Positions 18,023-26,532 of a stretch of 64,000 bases of DNA are shown here, one piece after another. A program made the translations under genes and the position numbers. The notes under the pieces were generated by a model, which made no database searches, was not told the origin of the DNA, and saw only the letters and a list, made by a program, of their open reading frames with translations. Source of the DNA: an uncultured Lachnospiraceae bacterium (GTDB lineage: Bacteria > Bacillota > Clostridia > Lachnospirales > Lachnospiraceae); the NCBI GenBank assembly GCA_910578115.1, contig CAJTPO010000021.1, positions 14,780 through 78,779 of the forward strand. The letters are read 5' to 3'. Positions within the stretch are counted from its first letter, which is position 1, and each line of letters starts with the position of its first letter.

Positions 18023-18051
18023 AGATTATCACAAAAGGATTCTCTTGTCAA
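18023..18051 (-). promoter_or_regulatory. metG promoter
   Basis: Minus strand TTGACA (18051-18046), 17-base spacer, TAATCT (18028-18023). It overlaps the stop codon of the upstream exported-protein gene, so the T-box transcript starts immediately after that gene. Confidence 0.8.
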
Positions 18052-19262
18052 TTCCTGAACACCACGCCTGAAATTCTGACCGCTGCACTTACTTCCCTGT
18101 TATCTATGTCCTCATTTGACACATTTATACTGCACCGATAAGTGCCGGGAGCCTGCACCGTCAGATCCATCGTCGTACTCAAAACATTCCCGTCTCCGTC
18201 AGTCCATATTATTCTGTCTTCATTCTGCCATGCAAGATTCCCATATGCATCTCTTTCTTCCAATGCAGCTTCCAGTTTAATCGCTTTGTCTGTGTAATCC
18301 GTATCCGTCCCATGTACAGACAGCCTGGCATATACTGCATCCTTCAATCCACATATCAGATCATGATGCCAAATAGTTGTCGAAACCTCTGTCGAAGAAG
18401 TACATGTGCCGGGTGCTTCGTATGTACCTCCATGATACTGGCATGTATAGTATCCGCCATGCCATGATCCACCACCCGGTTCGTCAGGATTCGGATACCA
18501 GGTAGACTCTGTCTTCACCAGCCCACTGTTACAATATTCAGTCTCCGTCTTAACTTCCTTATAGTTCTTATAACATCCGGAAACACCTTCTTTCTCCTGC
18601 TTCTTGCCCACATGCACATGTCCGATCTCCACGGCTGCTTCCTGCACTTCAAACAACGGATAGAGAAATTCCGGCACACGGCCCTCACTGCCGTCCCGCT
18701 TTCCCGCCTGATAAGCCTTGTCATTATCAGCTCCGTTGCCAAGCAGAAGCGTGCCATCCGCCCATGCCGCCTTACCACGCGAAATGTTATCCGCAGAAGC
18801 CGCCACATAATAATCCGTATATTCTTCCACGCCTTCAATATGCATGGCAGCTTCAGGATTTAAAACCGACAATCCTTCTGGAACCTTTTGTGATTCTGCC
18901 ACAGCCTGTGTGATCTCCGCCCATCCAAGCTGCGACAGATCCATCTCGCCCTGCACAGCATCCGGGTTTCTGTCAGGAACACTCCCTCCTTCCTGTCGTC
19001 TGAATTTCGTTCCAAGTTGCTGCAAAACTCCCACAGCTGCATTTTTCTTCTCCGTAACGCCGGCATGAATGCTATGCAAATCTGCTGCATCAATAACAGC
19101 CTGCTCATATCGGATGATTCCTCTGCTGGAAAATGTGCCTGACATATCGGCTGCCGCCAAAACCGTTTCACCTTCCGAAGCCCCTGACACTGCCATAATT
19201 GCGGACACTGCTGCCGCAATTCCAAAGGCACATCTTTTCATCATCTTCTGTCTATTTCTCAC
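18048..19262 (-). CDS. Exported protein with HxHxG/GCY cysteine-rich segment, unknown function
   Basis: 404 residues if it starts at GTG 19262 (AGGTGG 10 bases upstream, overlapping the previous stop by 11 bp); ATG 19244 is an alternative. A basic n-region (RNRQKMMKR) and hydrophobic core end in SGASEGETVLAA, a signal peptide. The mature part begins FSSRGIIRYEQAV, then an ADNISRGKAAWADGTLLLGN motif (about 170). A segment follows with GHVHVG, SGCY and six further Cys spaced over about 100 residues, then a C-terminal beta domain (about 315-404; APGTYRCSINVSNED). The first 200 residues are clearly related to the upstream gene product. Family not recognised. Confidence 0.72.
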   Translation of the reverse strand: MRNRQKMMKRCAFGIAAAVSAIMAVSGASEGETVLAAADMSGTFSSRGIIRYEQAVIDAADLHSIHAGVTEKKNAAVGVLQQLGTKFRRQEGGSVPDRNPDAVQGEMDLSQLGWAEITQAVAESQKVPEGLSVLNPEAAMHIEGVEEYTDYYVAASADNISRGKAAWADGTLLLGNGADNDKAYQAGKRDGSEGRVPEFLYPLFEVQEAAVEIGHVHVGKKQEKEGVSGCYKNYKEVKTETEYCNSGLVKTESTWYPNPDEPGGGSWHGGYYTCQYHGGTYEAPGTCTSSTEVSTTIWHHDLICGLKDAVYARLSVHGTDTDYTDKAIKLEAALEERDAYGNLAWQNEDRIIWTDGDGNVLSTTMDLTVQAPGTYRCSINVSNEDIDNREVSAAVRISGVVFRN

Positions 19263-19971
19263 GATATCCGATCCACCTGCCTTCCTCATCATATATCGCC
19301 TCATAATCCGTACATCCGCGGCCTTCCAGCCAGCCTCTGACATAATGCTCTATCAGATCCCTGTTGTTCCCCCGTGCCAGAGTACCATCCGCAAAAGCAG
19401 CCCTTCCCAGTGTCATATTATCCGAACATGCCAGCGTCCACTTCTCCTCATAGCCTGTCGGAAGCTTCTGTGATTCTGACAGTGCCTGCAAAAGCATGTC
19501 GAAACTGACTGCCTGCAAGTCCTCCACGGCCTCCAATCGTCCGACCACGGCTGTTGCCTCCGGTTCTCTCGTGTACTGATAATTCCGGTTCTCTCCGGTC
19601 AGTTTGGTTCCGACGCCGCCAAGCGCCTGGGATAATCCCCCTTTGCCCTCAGCGGCATATTGAAAAAGCACTTGCAGATCCTGTGCATCCAGAATAACTT
19701 CCTGCCCCGTACTATCCGTATAGCGGATCACGCCTTTGCTGTGAAACTGCCCGGCCTCTCCGGCAGCTTTCGCCTGTCCTCCCACAAGCATTACACATAT
19801 GCCCACCGCACCGGCACACAGCATGATCACCTTTCTCACATATCTGACAGATTTTACTCTTGTACGGCTCCCCGTTAACCTGTTTATTCCCGATTTCCTG
19901 ATTACGTCTCTGCGAATCTTTCTCCCTCGCAGCAGTCCTCTTCTGCCGGCTGTTTTTCTCTTCATTATCAT
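19252..19971 (-). CDS. Exported protein, paralogue of the downstream gene product
   Basis: 239 residues from ATG 19971, with GGAGG 5 bases upstream. A long, very basic N-terminus (about 45 residues, many Arg/Lys) precedes a hydrophobic stretch ending GGQAKAAGEA, a probable signal peptide. The mature part parallels the next protein: FHSKGVIRYTDSTG, a GVGTKL segment, LLQALSESQKLPTGYEE, and SDNMTLGRAAFADGTLARGN, in the same order. It lacks the Cys-rich and C-terminal domains of its neighbour. Translationally coupled to the downstream gene (overlapping stop and GTG). Function unknown. Confidence 0.72.
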   Translation of the reverse strand: MIMKRKTAGRRGLLRGRKIRRDVIRKSGINRLTGSRTRVKSVRYVRKVIMLCAGAVGICVMLVGGQAKAAGEAGQFHSKGVIRYTDSTGQEVILDAQDLQVLFQYAAEGKGGLSQALGGVGTKLTGENRNYQYTREPEATAVVGRLEAVEDLQAVSFDMLLQALSESQKLPTGYEEKWTLACSDNMTLGRAAFADGTLARGNNRDLIEHYVRGWLEGRGCTDYEAIYDEEGRWIGYREK

Positions 19972-20003
19972 TCTTTCCTCCATTCCGCTTAAATTTTCCT
20001 TCC

Positions 20004-20999
20004 CTACTCTGTATATGGTTCCAGATAAAGGGTATTACTCCCCGCGTCATAGCGGTATTTCAAGGTGTTTGAAGTCAGGCCCTGCAGCCGATTCTCCATC
20101 ATTCCCAACCGGTCTTCCACGGACCCTACTTTATTTTCTACCGTACCCAGCTGATTTTCCACGGTGCCTAACTGGTTTTCTACCGTACCCAACTGATTTT
20201 CCACGGTGCCTAATTGATTTTCCACGGCTCCCAGCTGGTTTTCTATCGAGGTGAGCTGATTCAACAGAACATCCAATTGACGATTGACTGCAGTCATATT
20301 CTTATCAATGGCATTCTTCAACGTCTTCTTCACATCCTCTATGCCGGCCCAGAGCTTAACGTCCTCCTCCTGCAATGCCGCGATCTTTGCATACAGATTC
20401 GAAATATCCGTCTGCGTTTTCTCCATATCCTGACGGATCTCCAGGATCTGCTGCTGGATCATGGGAATTGTTTTCTGATCCATGACCTGAACGATATCGA
20501 TCAGGTCATATAATTTCGTCTCTGTCAGCTTCAGATTCTGCACAATAGAGGTGATATCTGCATGAAGGTTTTCTATCTGTTTCAAAATCGATTGATCCCC
20601 TTCCTGATACTGTATAATCGTTTCTGACAGATTCTTCTCGACCTGTGTCATGGAGTTTAAAAGCTCTTCCACCTTTTCGCTCAGATGATCAATATTCTCC
20701 AAATATTCCTGACGGAGCAGTTCCTGCCCATCATTTTGGGCCATATATTCTTCCGCCTTCTCTTCAAAGGTTTCCACTATAAGCGTATCATCCTCTTCAA
20801 AAGCAGCTTCCAGCTCGTCCTCCTCCTGCTTCTGCCTGCGCTCCCGAACCGTATAGGACCACAACAGTAACAGCAAAAGAACTATAATCACTACCGCCAC
20901 TGCCCCAATGATCACTACTGACAGCTGGCTCTCACGTCTTTCAGGGTCATTCCTCCTCTCGCTTAGATAGTCGGAAATCTTCGTCATAAAGTCTTTCAT
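20004..20999 (-). CDS. Single-pass membrane protein with long coiled coil and heptad repeats
   Basis: 331 residues, ATG behind AGGAAAGGATG. A short cytoplasmic N-terminus, one transmembrane helix (about 28-47, IGAVAVVIIVLLLLLLWSY), a Glu-rich linker, then predicted coiled coil to about 310. Near the end are exact heptads NQLGTVE repeated four times with variants on either side. The last 20 residues (YRYDAGSNTLYLEPYTE) look like a small beta element. First gene of a three-gene operon with the two exported proteins. The heptads are coded by 21-bp DNA repeats (about 20110-20260). The exposed coiled coil could be a stalk or scaffold; that is inference. Confidence 0.75.
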   Translation of the reverse strand: MKDFMTKISDYLSERRNDPERRESQLSVVIIGAVAVVIIVLLLLLLWSYTVRERRQKQEEDELEAAFEEDDTLIVETFEEKAEEYMAQNDGQELLRQEYLENIDHLSEKVEELLNSMTQVEKNLSETIIQYQEGDQSILKQIENLHADITSIVQNLKLTETKLYDLIDIVQVMDQKTIPMIQQQILEIRQDMEKTQTDISNLYAKIAALQEEDVKLWAGIEDVKKTLKNAIDKNMTAVNRQLDVLLNQLTSIENQLGAVENQLGTVENQLGTVENQLGTVENQLGTVENKVGSVEDRLGMMENRLQGLTSNTLKYRYDAGSNTLYLEPYTE

Positions 21000-21199
21000 A
21001 AAACATCCTTTCCTCTCATTATATTATTGGTTTATTAGATGCAACATTTGGAAATCAGCGGCGATATGCCTTAGACCCGCGCCGTACGATACACGGAATA
21101 AAGTATACTTTAAAATGAATCCAAAGATTGTATAGATACGATAACAGAAGACCCACCGTTTTACAATACCGGAATAATGCACAAATTTTTTGTTGTAAA

Positions 21200-21240
21200 A
21201 AAGTCAGAATACCTCTTTAACCCAGATGTATCCTGACTTT
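21200..21240 (-). terminator. Terminator of map
   Basis: Arms AAAGTCAGGATAC and GTATTCTGACTTT on the minus strand, followed by TTTTTTACAAC, 40 bp past the map stop. Confidence 0.8.
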
Positions 21241-21279
21241 AACCCATACAAACGAAATTCCGCGCATATTTACTTTTGA

Positions 21280-22152
21280 TTAATAAGTCAATATCTCGTA
21301 TCCCTCTTCCGTTACTGCTACAGTCACCTCCCACTGTGCAGACGGCTTTCCATCCTCCGTATATACCGTCCAGCCATCTTCATCATCAATATAGATGTCG
21401 GCTTTTCCCATATTTACCATCGGTTCTATCGTAAATACCATACCCGGAACCATCAGCATCTCTGTTCCTCTTCTGGTCACATAGCTGACAAATGGCTCCT
21501 CATGAAACTCCAGACCGACGCCGTGCCCACCGATCTCCCGGACAATAGAATAGCCGTTCGCCTGCGCATGATCATTGATCGCCTGTGCCATATCTCCCAG
21601 AAAGTTCCAGGGTTTCACCTGCTCCAATCCTACATCGATGCACTCTCTTGCCACCTGCACCAGCTTCCGAGTCTCCTGTGGCACATTCCCCAGCATAAAC
21701 ATCCTTGAAGAGTCTGAAAAGTATCCATTATAGATCGTAGATACGTCCACATTCACGATATCACCGTCCTGCAGCACTCTCTCGGAATCCGGAATTCCAT
21801 GACAGACCACCTCATTGATAGAAGTACACACGCTCCTGGGAAATCCTTCATAACCAAGGGTCGCCGAAATTCCCCCCATCTGCTTTGTCATATCAACCAC
21901 AATCCTGTCGATTTCTTCCGTACTCATGCCGATATGAATTCTTTTTGCAATTTCATCCAGAATCGCAATATTTAACTTGCTGCTCTGCCTGATCCCCTCT
22001 ATCTGTTCCGGAGATTTTATAATATCATGATCAGGTACAATATGCCTCTGCAATGCATAATGCTCAATCTTCTCATCAAAAGCCATGTGACACGTCTTAT
22101 ATTTTCTACCACTTCCGCACCAGCAGTGATCATTTCTTCCTAATTTTTTCAT
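21280..22152 (-). CDS. map: Methionine aminopeptidase with N-terminal SEC-C zinc motif
   Basis: 290 residues. The first 25 residues (GRNDHCWCGSGRKYKTCH) are a SEC-C zinc-binding motif, as in the longer clostridial MetAPs, which may dock on the ribosome. The catalytic domain (about 40-290) has the type I metal ligands: Asp in DIVNVDVSTIYNGYFSDSS, His in GGHGVGLEFHEEP, Glu in FTIEPMV and late Glu in AQWEVTV. It removes the initiator Met from new proteins. Monocistronic by spacing, with a terminator just downstream. Confidence 0.95.
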   Translation of the reverse strand: MKKLGRNDHCWCGSGRKYKTCHMAFDEKIEHYALQRHIVPDHDIIKSPEQIEGIRQSSKLNIAILDEIAKRIHIGMSTEEIDRIVVDMTKQMGGISATLGYEGFPRSVCTSINEVVCHGIPDSERVLQDGDIVNVDVSTIYNGYFSDSSRMFMLGNVPQETRKLVQVARECIDVGLEQVKPWNFLGDMAQAINDHAQANGYSIVREIGGHGVGLEFHEEPFVSYVTRRGTEMLMVPGMVFTIEPMVNMGKADIYIDDEDGWTVYTEDGKPSAQWEVTVAVTEEGYEILTY

Positions 22153-22475
22153 TATCTTCGTTCTTCCTTTCGACAGAGCAGGCTAAGTGCCTCATTCCCC
22201 TAATACATACTACTCCCTACTGCACTAATTTTCAAGTTCTGTCGTAAAATGATCAAATTAACGTATCCCATATAAATATTAACACTTGCTTTATTCTCAA
22301 TCCATATTTTACCATTTTATATTCGTATTGTTTATTCAGATTTCTTTTGCTGTAAAATTACTATAAAATCAAGGCATATTTATTTCTACAAAAGATAAGC
22401 AGCAGTACACAGTGAGCATTTTACCTTTACCATTCACAAATACTCACGTGAATGTGCTGCGTACCGGAGAGAAAT

Positions 22476-22835
22476 ATGAGATTTGGGTCATTACTTGCAG
22501 AACTACGCAAAGAACGGGGTATTTTGCAAAAGGAAGTGGCATCCTGTTTGAATGTAACTGTTGCTACCATATCCAACTATGAAAACGGCGTTCATACACC
22601 CGACTTTGAAACACTTGTCAAGCTGGCAGATTTCTTTGATGTATCTACTGACTATCTGTTGCAAAGAACAGACTACAAGGCAGGTATAAACACATTGAAT
22701 GAACAGCTTTTTGTCAACTATACCGTAAGCGATCTTTTGAATGCGATCATTAAATTGGATCCGCGTAGTATGGAATCGTTGGTTGATTACTATGAATTGT
22801 TGTCGTTGCGTAATTCTTCGAAACATGTAATATAG
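22476..22835 (+). CDS. XRE-family helix-turn-helix regulator (copy 1)
   Basis: 119 residues from ATG 22476 (MRFGSLLAELRKERGIL), with GGAGAG 5 bases upstream; an earlier in-frame ATG at 22452 has no ribosome site. The helix-turn-helix spans about 5-60 (LQKEVASCLNVTVATISNYE, then ENGVHTPDFETL). The C-terminal 50 residues form a short helical tail. About 65% of its residues recur in the gene at 23131, and both have similar AT-rich upstream sequence (ATAAAATCA, then CTACAAAAGA before the start). Targets unknown; the gap of almost 300 bp between the genes suggests separate promoters. Confidence 0.88.
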   Translation: MRFGSLLAELRKERGILQKEVASCLNVTVATISNYENGVHTPDFETLVKLADFFDVSTDYLLQRTDYKAGINTLNEQLFVNYTVSDLLNAIIKLDPRSMESLVDYYELLSLRNSSKHVI

Positions 22836-23130
22836 AGTGTATTTGTTTGGGAGTACTGGAATTCATCAAAATTTCAGCTACTCCTTTATTGTTGTGCATT
22901 TTATTTTAGTAAAATTATCATGTTGAAGATTTTTTCAATTTAACAGTTCATTAATTATTTTCCAGTTTTTTCCATTTTTTATTCTTATAGTTTAATCTTG
23001 TTCCCATTATAATGAAATTATCCTAAAATCAGATAAAATGACATTTTACTACAAAAGACGGGCATAAAGTACTTATCATGTGCAATCTGAGCACCATGTA
23101 CTTATGCTCGTTGTGTGCGGGAGACGATTT

Positions 23131-23571
23131 ATGAAACTTGGAGAATTATTGGCAAGCCTGCGCAAAGAAAAGAACATTCTTCAGAAAGAAGTGGCAGCTT
23201 ACCTGAACGTGACCGTGGCAACAATATCAAACTACGAGAAGGGTGTTCATTCGCCTGATTATGAGACTCTTGTCAAACTGGCTGATTTCTTCGACGTATC
23301 CACAGATTATCTGCTACAACGCACAGATTACAGAGCAAGTATCACTTTATTGAATAAACCGCTTGTACGCGATTTTACCGTTAGTGACCTGCTTAATACG
23401 GTTATGACGCTGGATCAGCAGAATCTGAAATCTCTGTTGGATTATTATGAGCTTCTGACTTTGCGCAATACCATGCAGCGTATAAGGAAGGGTGACGAGC
23501 CCCTTGTGGATTTATTACAGGAACTTGAAACTCAGAGACAGCTTCTTCCTTTTCCCATCGAATTACAGTAG
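23131..23571 (+). CDS. XRE-family helix-turn-helix regulator (copy 2)
   Basis: 146 residues from ATG 23131 (MKLGELLASLRKEKNIL), GGGAGACGA upstream. Same architecture as the preceding gene: helix-turn-helix about 5-60 with LQKEVAAYLNVTVATISNYE, then YLLQRTDYRASITLL. The C-terminus is 27 residues longer (ending LETQRQLLPFPIELQ). The pair is an in-tandem duplication that has diverged mostly in the tail, so the two may bind related sites while differing in dimer partner or signal. Confidence 0.88.
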   Translation: MKLGELLASLRKEKNILQKEVAAYLNVTVATISNYEKGVHSPDYETLVKLADFFDVSTDYLLQRTDYRASITLLNKPLVRDFTVSDLLNTVMTLDQQNLKSLLDYYELLTLRNTMQRIRKGDEPLVDLLQELETQRQLLPFPIELQ

Positions 23572-23699
23572 CCGTCTAATACACTTTGGCGGTGTGAGAT
23601 ATTTTATACTAATGTGAGTTCTGTTTTTGTTCAGCATGCACAGCATGGTGTTTGTTTTTGGTGAATGTAATATTTGTTGCGAATATACATACTATTGTA

Positions 23700-23830
23700 G
23701 TCCACGATAATTACCGCTGCCTTACACGCAGGATAAATTTTCATGTGCAAGAAGACTAAATGCGGCGATGCCGGCAGTATTATCGATGGAAGAGGTCGCG
23801 GCAGATGGAAATTAAGACGAGTGTAAGACA
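23700..23830. repeat. Dispersed palindromic repeat, copy B
   Basis: About 130 bp that align without gaps, at roughly 80% identity, with 58511-58645. The left arm (CTTACACGCAGGATAAATTT) and right arm (GCAGATGGAAATTAAGACGA) are imperfect inverted repeats of each other, and the centre carries GGCGATGCCGGCAGTATTAT. No coding potential recognised. Confidence 0.75.
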
Positions 23831-24071
23831 CAGAGATTTATCATGTTATCATGGGTTATACTGGTTTTGGACGGGTTGAATAAATCAGAACAACAGCTGG
23901 ATGAGAGCTGACTGAGGAATGGATAATTCAAAGATCTGTAGGATTGGGCTTTAGATGGAAATTTTTGGGGAAGAGCTATGTAATTTCAGGGAAGTGTTGG
24001 CAGATGCATTAGGCTTCATTATAGCCTGATTATGGTTTGATTATGTTATTGTTTGTTCTGTTAAACCGGAC

Positions 24072-24223
24072 GCGACGGACATCATCAGATTGTCGTAAGG
24101 GCCCGCTTCCGCTCGGTTCCAAACGCAACGGTACTAAGCTCGTGAGTTGCCCTGCAACTCATAACCTCGCTAAGTGCCGGCGTTTTCCAACGTCCCTTTA
24201 GACAATCAGATAATATCCGCCGC
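24072..24223. repeat. 152-bp imperfect palindrome with terminal inverted repeats
   Basis: The ends are inverted repeats: GCGACGGACATCATCAGATT at the left matches the reverse complement of the right end (positions 24199-24223) with few mismatches, continuing through GTCGTAAGGG. The symmetry runs inward to a central hairpin GAGTTGC-CCT-GCAACTC at about 24143-24159. The whole element can fold into one long stem. Only one copy was noticed here. Size and structure fit a MITE-like or REP/IMU-like element. Confidence 0.75.
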
Positions 24224-24276
24224 TGTTAATAGCATCAATTCAATTAATAACTAAATTCAAATAGAGCGAAGATATT

Positions 24277-25701
24277 TTATTCAATAACAGTCCCTTTAAT
24301 TTGAAGCTCCCTAGAGCTATCTAAATTTGTTACGAAGAAATAGTATTTACCTTTTATCATAATTGGGAAATCATGCTTCATGGATCCTTTTCCTTCTTCA
24401 TATCTCATATGTTCATTCGGATCTTTGATCCCCATTTGATAGCTTATATCGTCTGGTCTTCCCACTATCGTAATAGTAACCGTATCTCCAACTTCTCTCA
24501 AAAATCCTGAACTTATCCCAGTCTTCCCCGGCTTAAGCGACCAATCAATACCTGAAAAATCACCTATCGGCTTAACGTCCTCTTCTCCCATTATAATCAC
24601 ATCATCTGGATTCAAGTCATATATCCTAGTAAACTCTTTAATTACTTCACTATCACTCGTCGTAGTTTCACTCGGCATAAAATGTTCAACATTATCATTA
24701 TCTTCCTCCCTAATATCTGTTGCTTCGGCTGCAATCGTATATACCTTCGTCATTCCATCTCCAGCTGCCAAAGATGTTATGCTACTCCCAAACAGAAAAC
24801 ATAATGACAACATCAGAGCTGTCTTATTCTTAATTTCTCCATGTTCATGGTACCTTCTCATACAACGCACTCTCTTCTCGTACTCACCTATCGAATCCGC
24901 CAACGTAAACAGGTCATACCGTTCCCTTTTCTGTTCTTCAGCCAGCACTTTTAATATCGTCCGGAAATATTCTTTCTCACTGAATGACTCGACACCTTCT
25001 TGACATGCCCGTCTATCACAATATTCCTCGCACGCCAGACTCAACTGACTCAACATCATCGGCACAAATGGATTAATCGAATGCAACAGTGATACAATAC
25101 AACTTACTGTTCCCACATAGAGATCCCGATTCAGATAATGGCATAACTCATGATAGAGAATGACAGCTGTCTCCTCTCTCGTATATCGTTCTAGCGGAAT
25201 CACCACCGCGTAACCATGCCAATAAATCATATATGGCATCCTTATTAAATCGTTTCGATACAGAGACACCTTACCTCCTATGCCCATCTGATCACAAATT
25301 TTCTCAAACATCTCTTGTGTCTCTATATCCTCTTCTGGAATGTTACCATTAAATACTCTCATTCGCTGACAGCGCATATACAACTTGCGCGCTAAAAGCA
25401 CCATGAACGAAAATATCCATACAAATCCCAATATTGCAAACACTTTCTGCATTGTGGGAGTATTATAAAACAAATTAATAGTTCCGCCTGCCGTCGACAT
25501 TCTCAAGCGCTCTCGTATATACAATACAGTATACACACATGGCAACAGAAAGGCCCACTGTGTTATCCGCATTTGCAACCTCAGCACCCTGATATCATTT
25601 CTCGCCCATATCCTCCCAAACACAAGGCCCGTCAAATAAAATATGCTTCCTGTAATTGTCGTAAGTGTCAGTAATACGAACAGGTTATTCATCCAATCCA
25701 T
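24277..25701 (-). CDS. BlaR1-type M56 membrane metallopeptidase, copy 1
   Basis: 474 residues from ATG 25701 (MDWMNNLF), overlapping the BlaI stop by 17 bp. Four hydrophobic helices (near residues 5-25, 43-63, 85-105 and after 295) surround a cytosolic zinc protease core with HELCHYLNRDL (about 186). In the known BlaR1 family, a signal on the outer domain switches on this protease, which then inactivates BlaI. The outer C-terminal part (about 310-474) is not a penicillin-binding domain: it is an acidic linker followed by about 95 beta-rich residues (DFSGIDWSLKPGKTGISSGF; KGKYYFFVTNLDSSRELQIK). The ligand is therefore unlikely to be a covalently bound beta-lactam. Confidence 0.88.
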   Translation of the reverse strand: MDWMNNLFVLLTLTTITGSIFYLTGLVFGRIWARNDIRVLRLQMRITQWAFLLPCVYTVLYIRERLRMSTAGGTINLFYNTPTMQKVFAILGFVWIFSFMVLLARKLYMRCQRMRVFNGNIPEEDIETQEMFEKICDQMGIGGKVSLYRNDLIRMPYMIYWHGYAVVIPLERYTREETAVILYHELCHYLNRDLYVGTVSCIVSLLHSINPFVPMMLSQLSLACEEYCDRRACQEGVESFSEKEYFRTILKVLAEEQKRERYDLFTLADSIGEYEKRVRCMRRYHEHGEIKNKTALMLSLCFLFGSSITSLAAGDGMTKVYTIAAEATDIREEDNDNVEHFMPSETTTSDSEVIKEFTRIYDLNPDDVIIMGEEDVKPIGDFSGIDWSLKPGKTGISSGFLREVGDTVTITIVGRPDDISYQMGIKDPNEHMRYEEGKGSMKHDFPIMIKGKYYFFVTNLDSSRELQIKGTVIE

Positions 25702-26065
25702 CAATCAGTCTGTGAATCCTTTCGATCTCATCCTGTCGTAATGGCCTCCCTTGTGCCAATGCACACAAAAACTCATCTGCATTACTGTGATTCCAGAAAT
25801 CCACGTAGTCATTTGTCAACTGCCCCTTGTACTCTTCCAAAGGGATCAATATTTGATAAAAGAACACGCGTCCCTGACGGTAATGCCTCAGATACCCCTT
25901 CCGCACCAGCCGGGCCAGAAACGTAGATACCGTCTGCGGCTTCCAATCTTTGTGGTACTTATCGTTCACACGCTGCATGATTTCCATCAGACTCAGCTCA
26001 TCCTCTGCATCCCATACCGTCTTCATTACCAACTGCTCACAATCCGTTAGACTCGCCAGTGTCAT
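25685..26065 (-). CDS. BlaI/MecI-family repressor, copy 1
   Basis: 126 residues from ATG 26065 (MTLASLTDCEQLVMKTVWDA), with GGAGGCAGAT directly upstream. The winged helix is typical: LSLMEIMQRVNDKY, WKPQTVSTFLARLVRKGYL, then the RQGRVFFYQ wing. The C-terminal half is the dimerisation region, where BlaI is normally cleaved. It is nearly identical to the second copy at 27938-28318, differing mainly in the last 35 residues. Sits upstream of, and overlaps, its M56 partner, so the pair forms one operon. Confidence 0.93.
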   Translation of the reverse strand: MTLASLTDCEQLVMKTVWDAEDELSLMEIMQRVNDKYHKDWKPQTVSTFLARLVRKGYLRHYRQGRVFFYQILIPLEEYKGQLTNDYVDFWNHSNADEFLCALAQGRPLRQDEIERIHRLIDGLDE

Positions 26066-26132
26066 ATCTGCCTCCTGTATTCTCCACAAATAGCATTGTA
26101 GTTATAGTATTTGAAATTTCATCATACTTCAT

Positions 26133-26161
26133 ATACTATTTTATTGTTCATGGAATAGCAA
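26133..26161 (-). promoter_or_regulatory. Promoter of BlaI/M56 pair, copy 1
   Basis: Minus strand TTGCTA (26161-26156), 17 bases, TAGTAT (26138-26133). The same boxes and spacing occur before copy 2. Between promoter and start both copies keep GCAATG-CTA-(T/A)TTGTGG or ACAATGCTATTTGTGG, a weak dyad that could be the BlaI site. Confidence 0.65.
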
Positions 26162-26532
26162 GTATTTTTTTAGGCAAAATGACTGTAAAAATAAACTGTT
26201 TGTGTAGTTATCTCGACAGGTTTCGACATATTTTCAGTAAAAATACTTATATAAGCAAAATATTTTACACCTATAATTCATTTTAAAAGGTTAATATTGG
26301 CAATAAGTATTTTAACTCAAATTAGAGTTCATGTTTCGTTTTAACATTAATTTGTTTTATCCAGCAAAAAACATACTTATATAGAATTTGATTATTACCC
26401 AACATTAAAATTCATCATTATAAAACAGAGAGTATCACAGACACCTACGTTCTCGACTACTCCCTGCTTTACTAATTTATCCTATAATAAATGCAATTCC
26501 TCATGCACCTATCAACTTACATACATACTGTC
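26162..26532. other. AT-rich intergenic stretch between the duplicated pairs
   Basis: About 370 bp, strongly AT-rich. The part next to the promoter (to about 26255), with TTTCGACATATTTTCAG, is shared with the region upstream of copy 2, so the duplication includes it. The rest holds no gene or clear terminator that I can see. Confidence 0.5.

Noticed and set aside
23631..23831. 66-codon minus-strand frame in the gap after the XRE genes
   Set aside because: It runs through the dispersed palindromic repeat and has no ribosome site or known domain.
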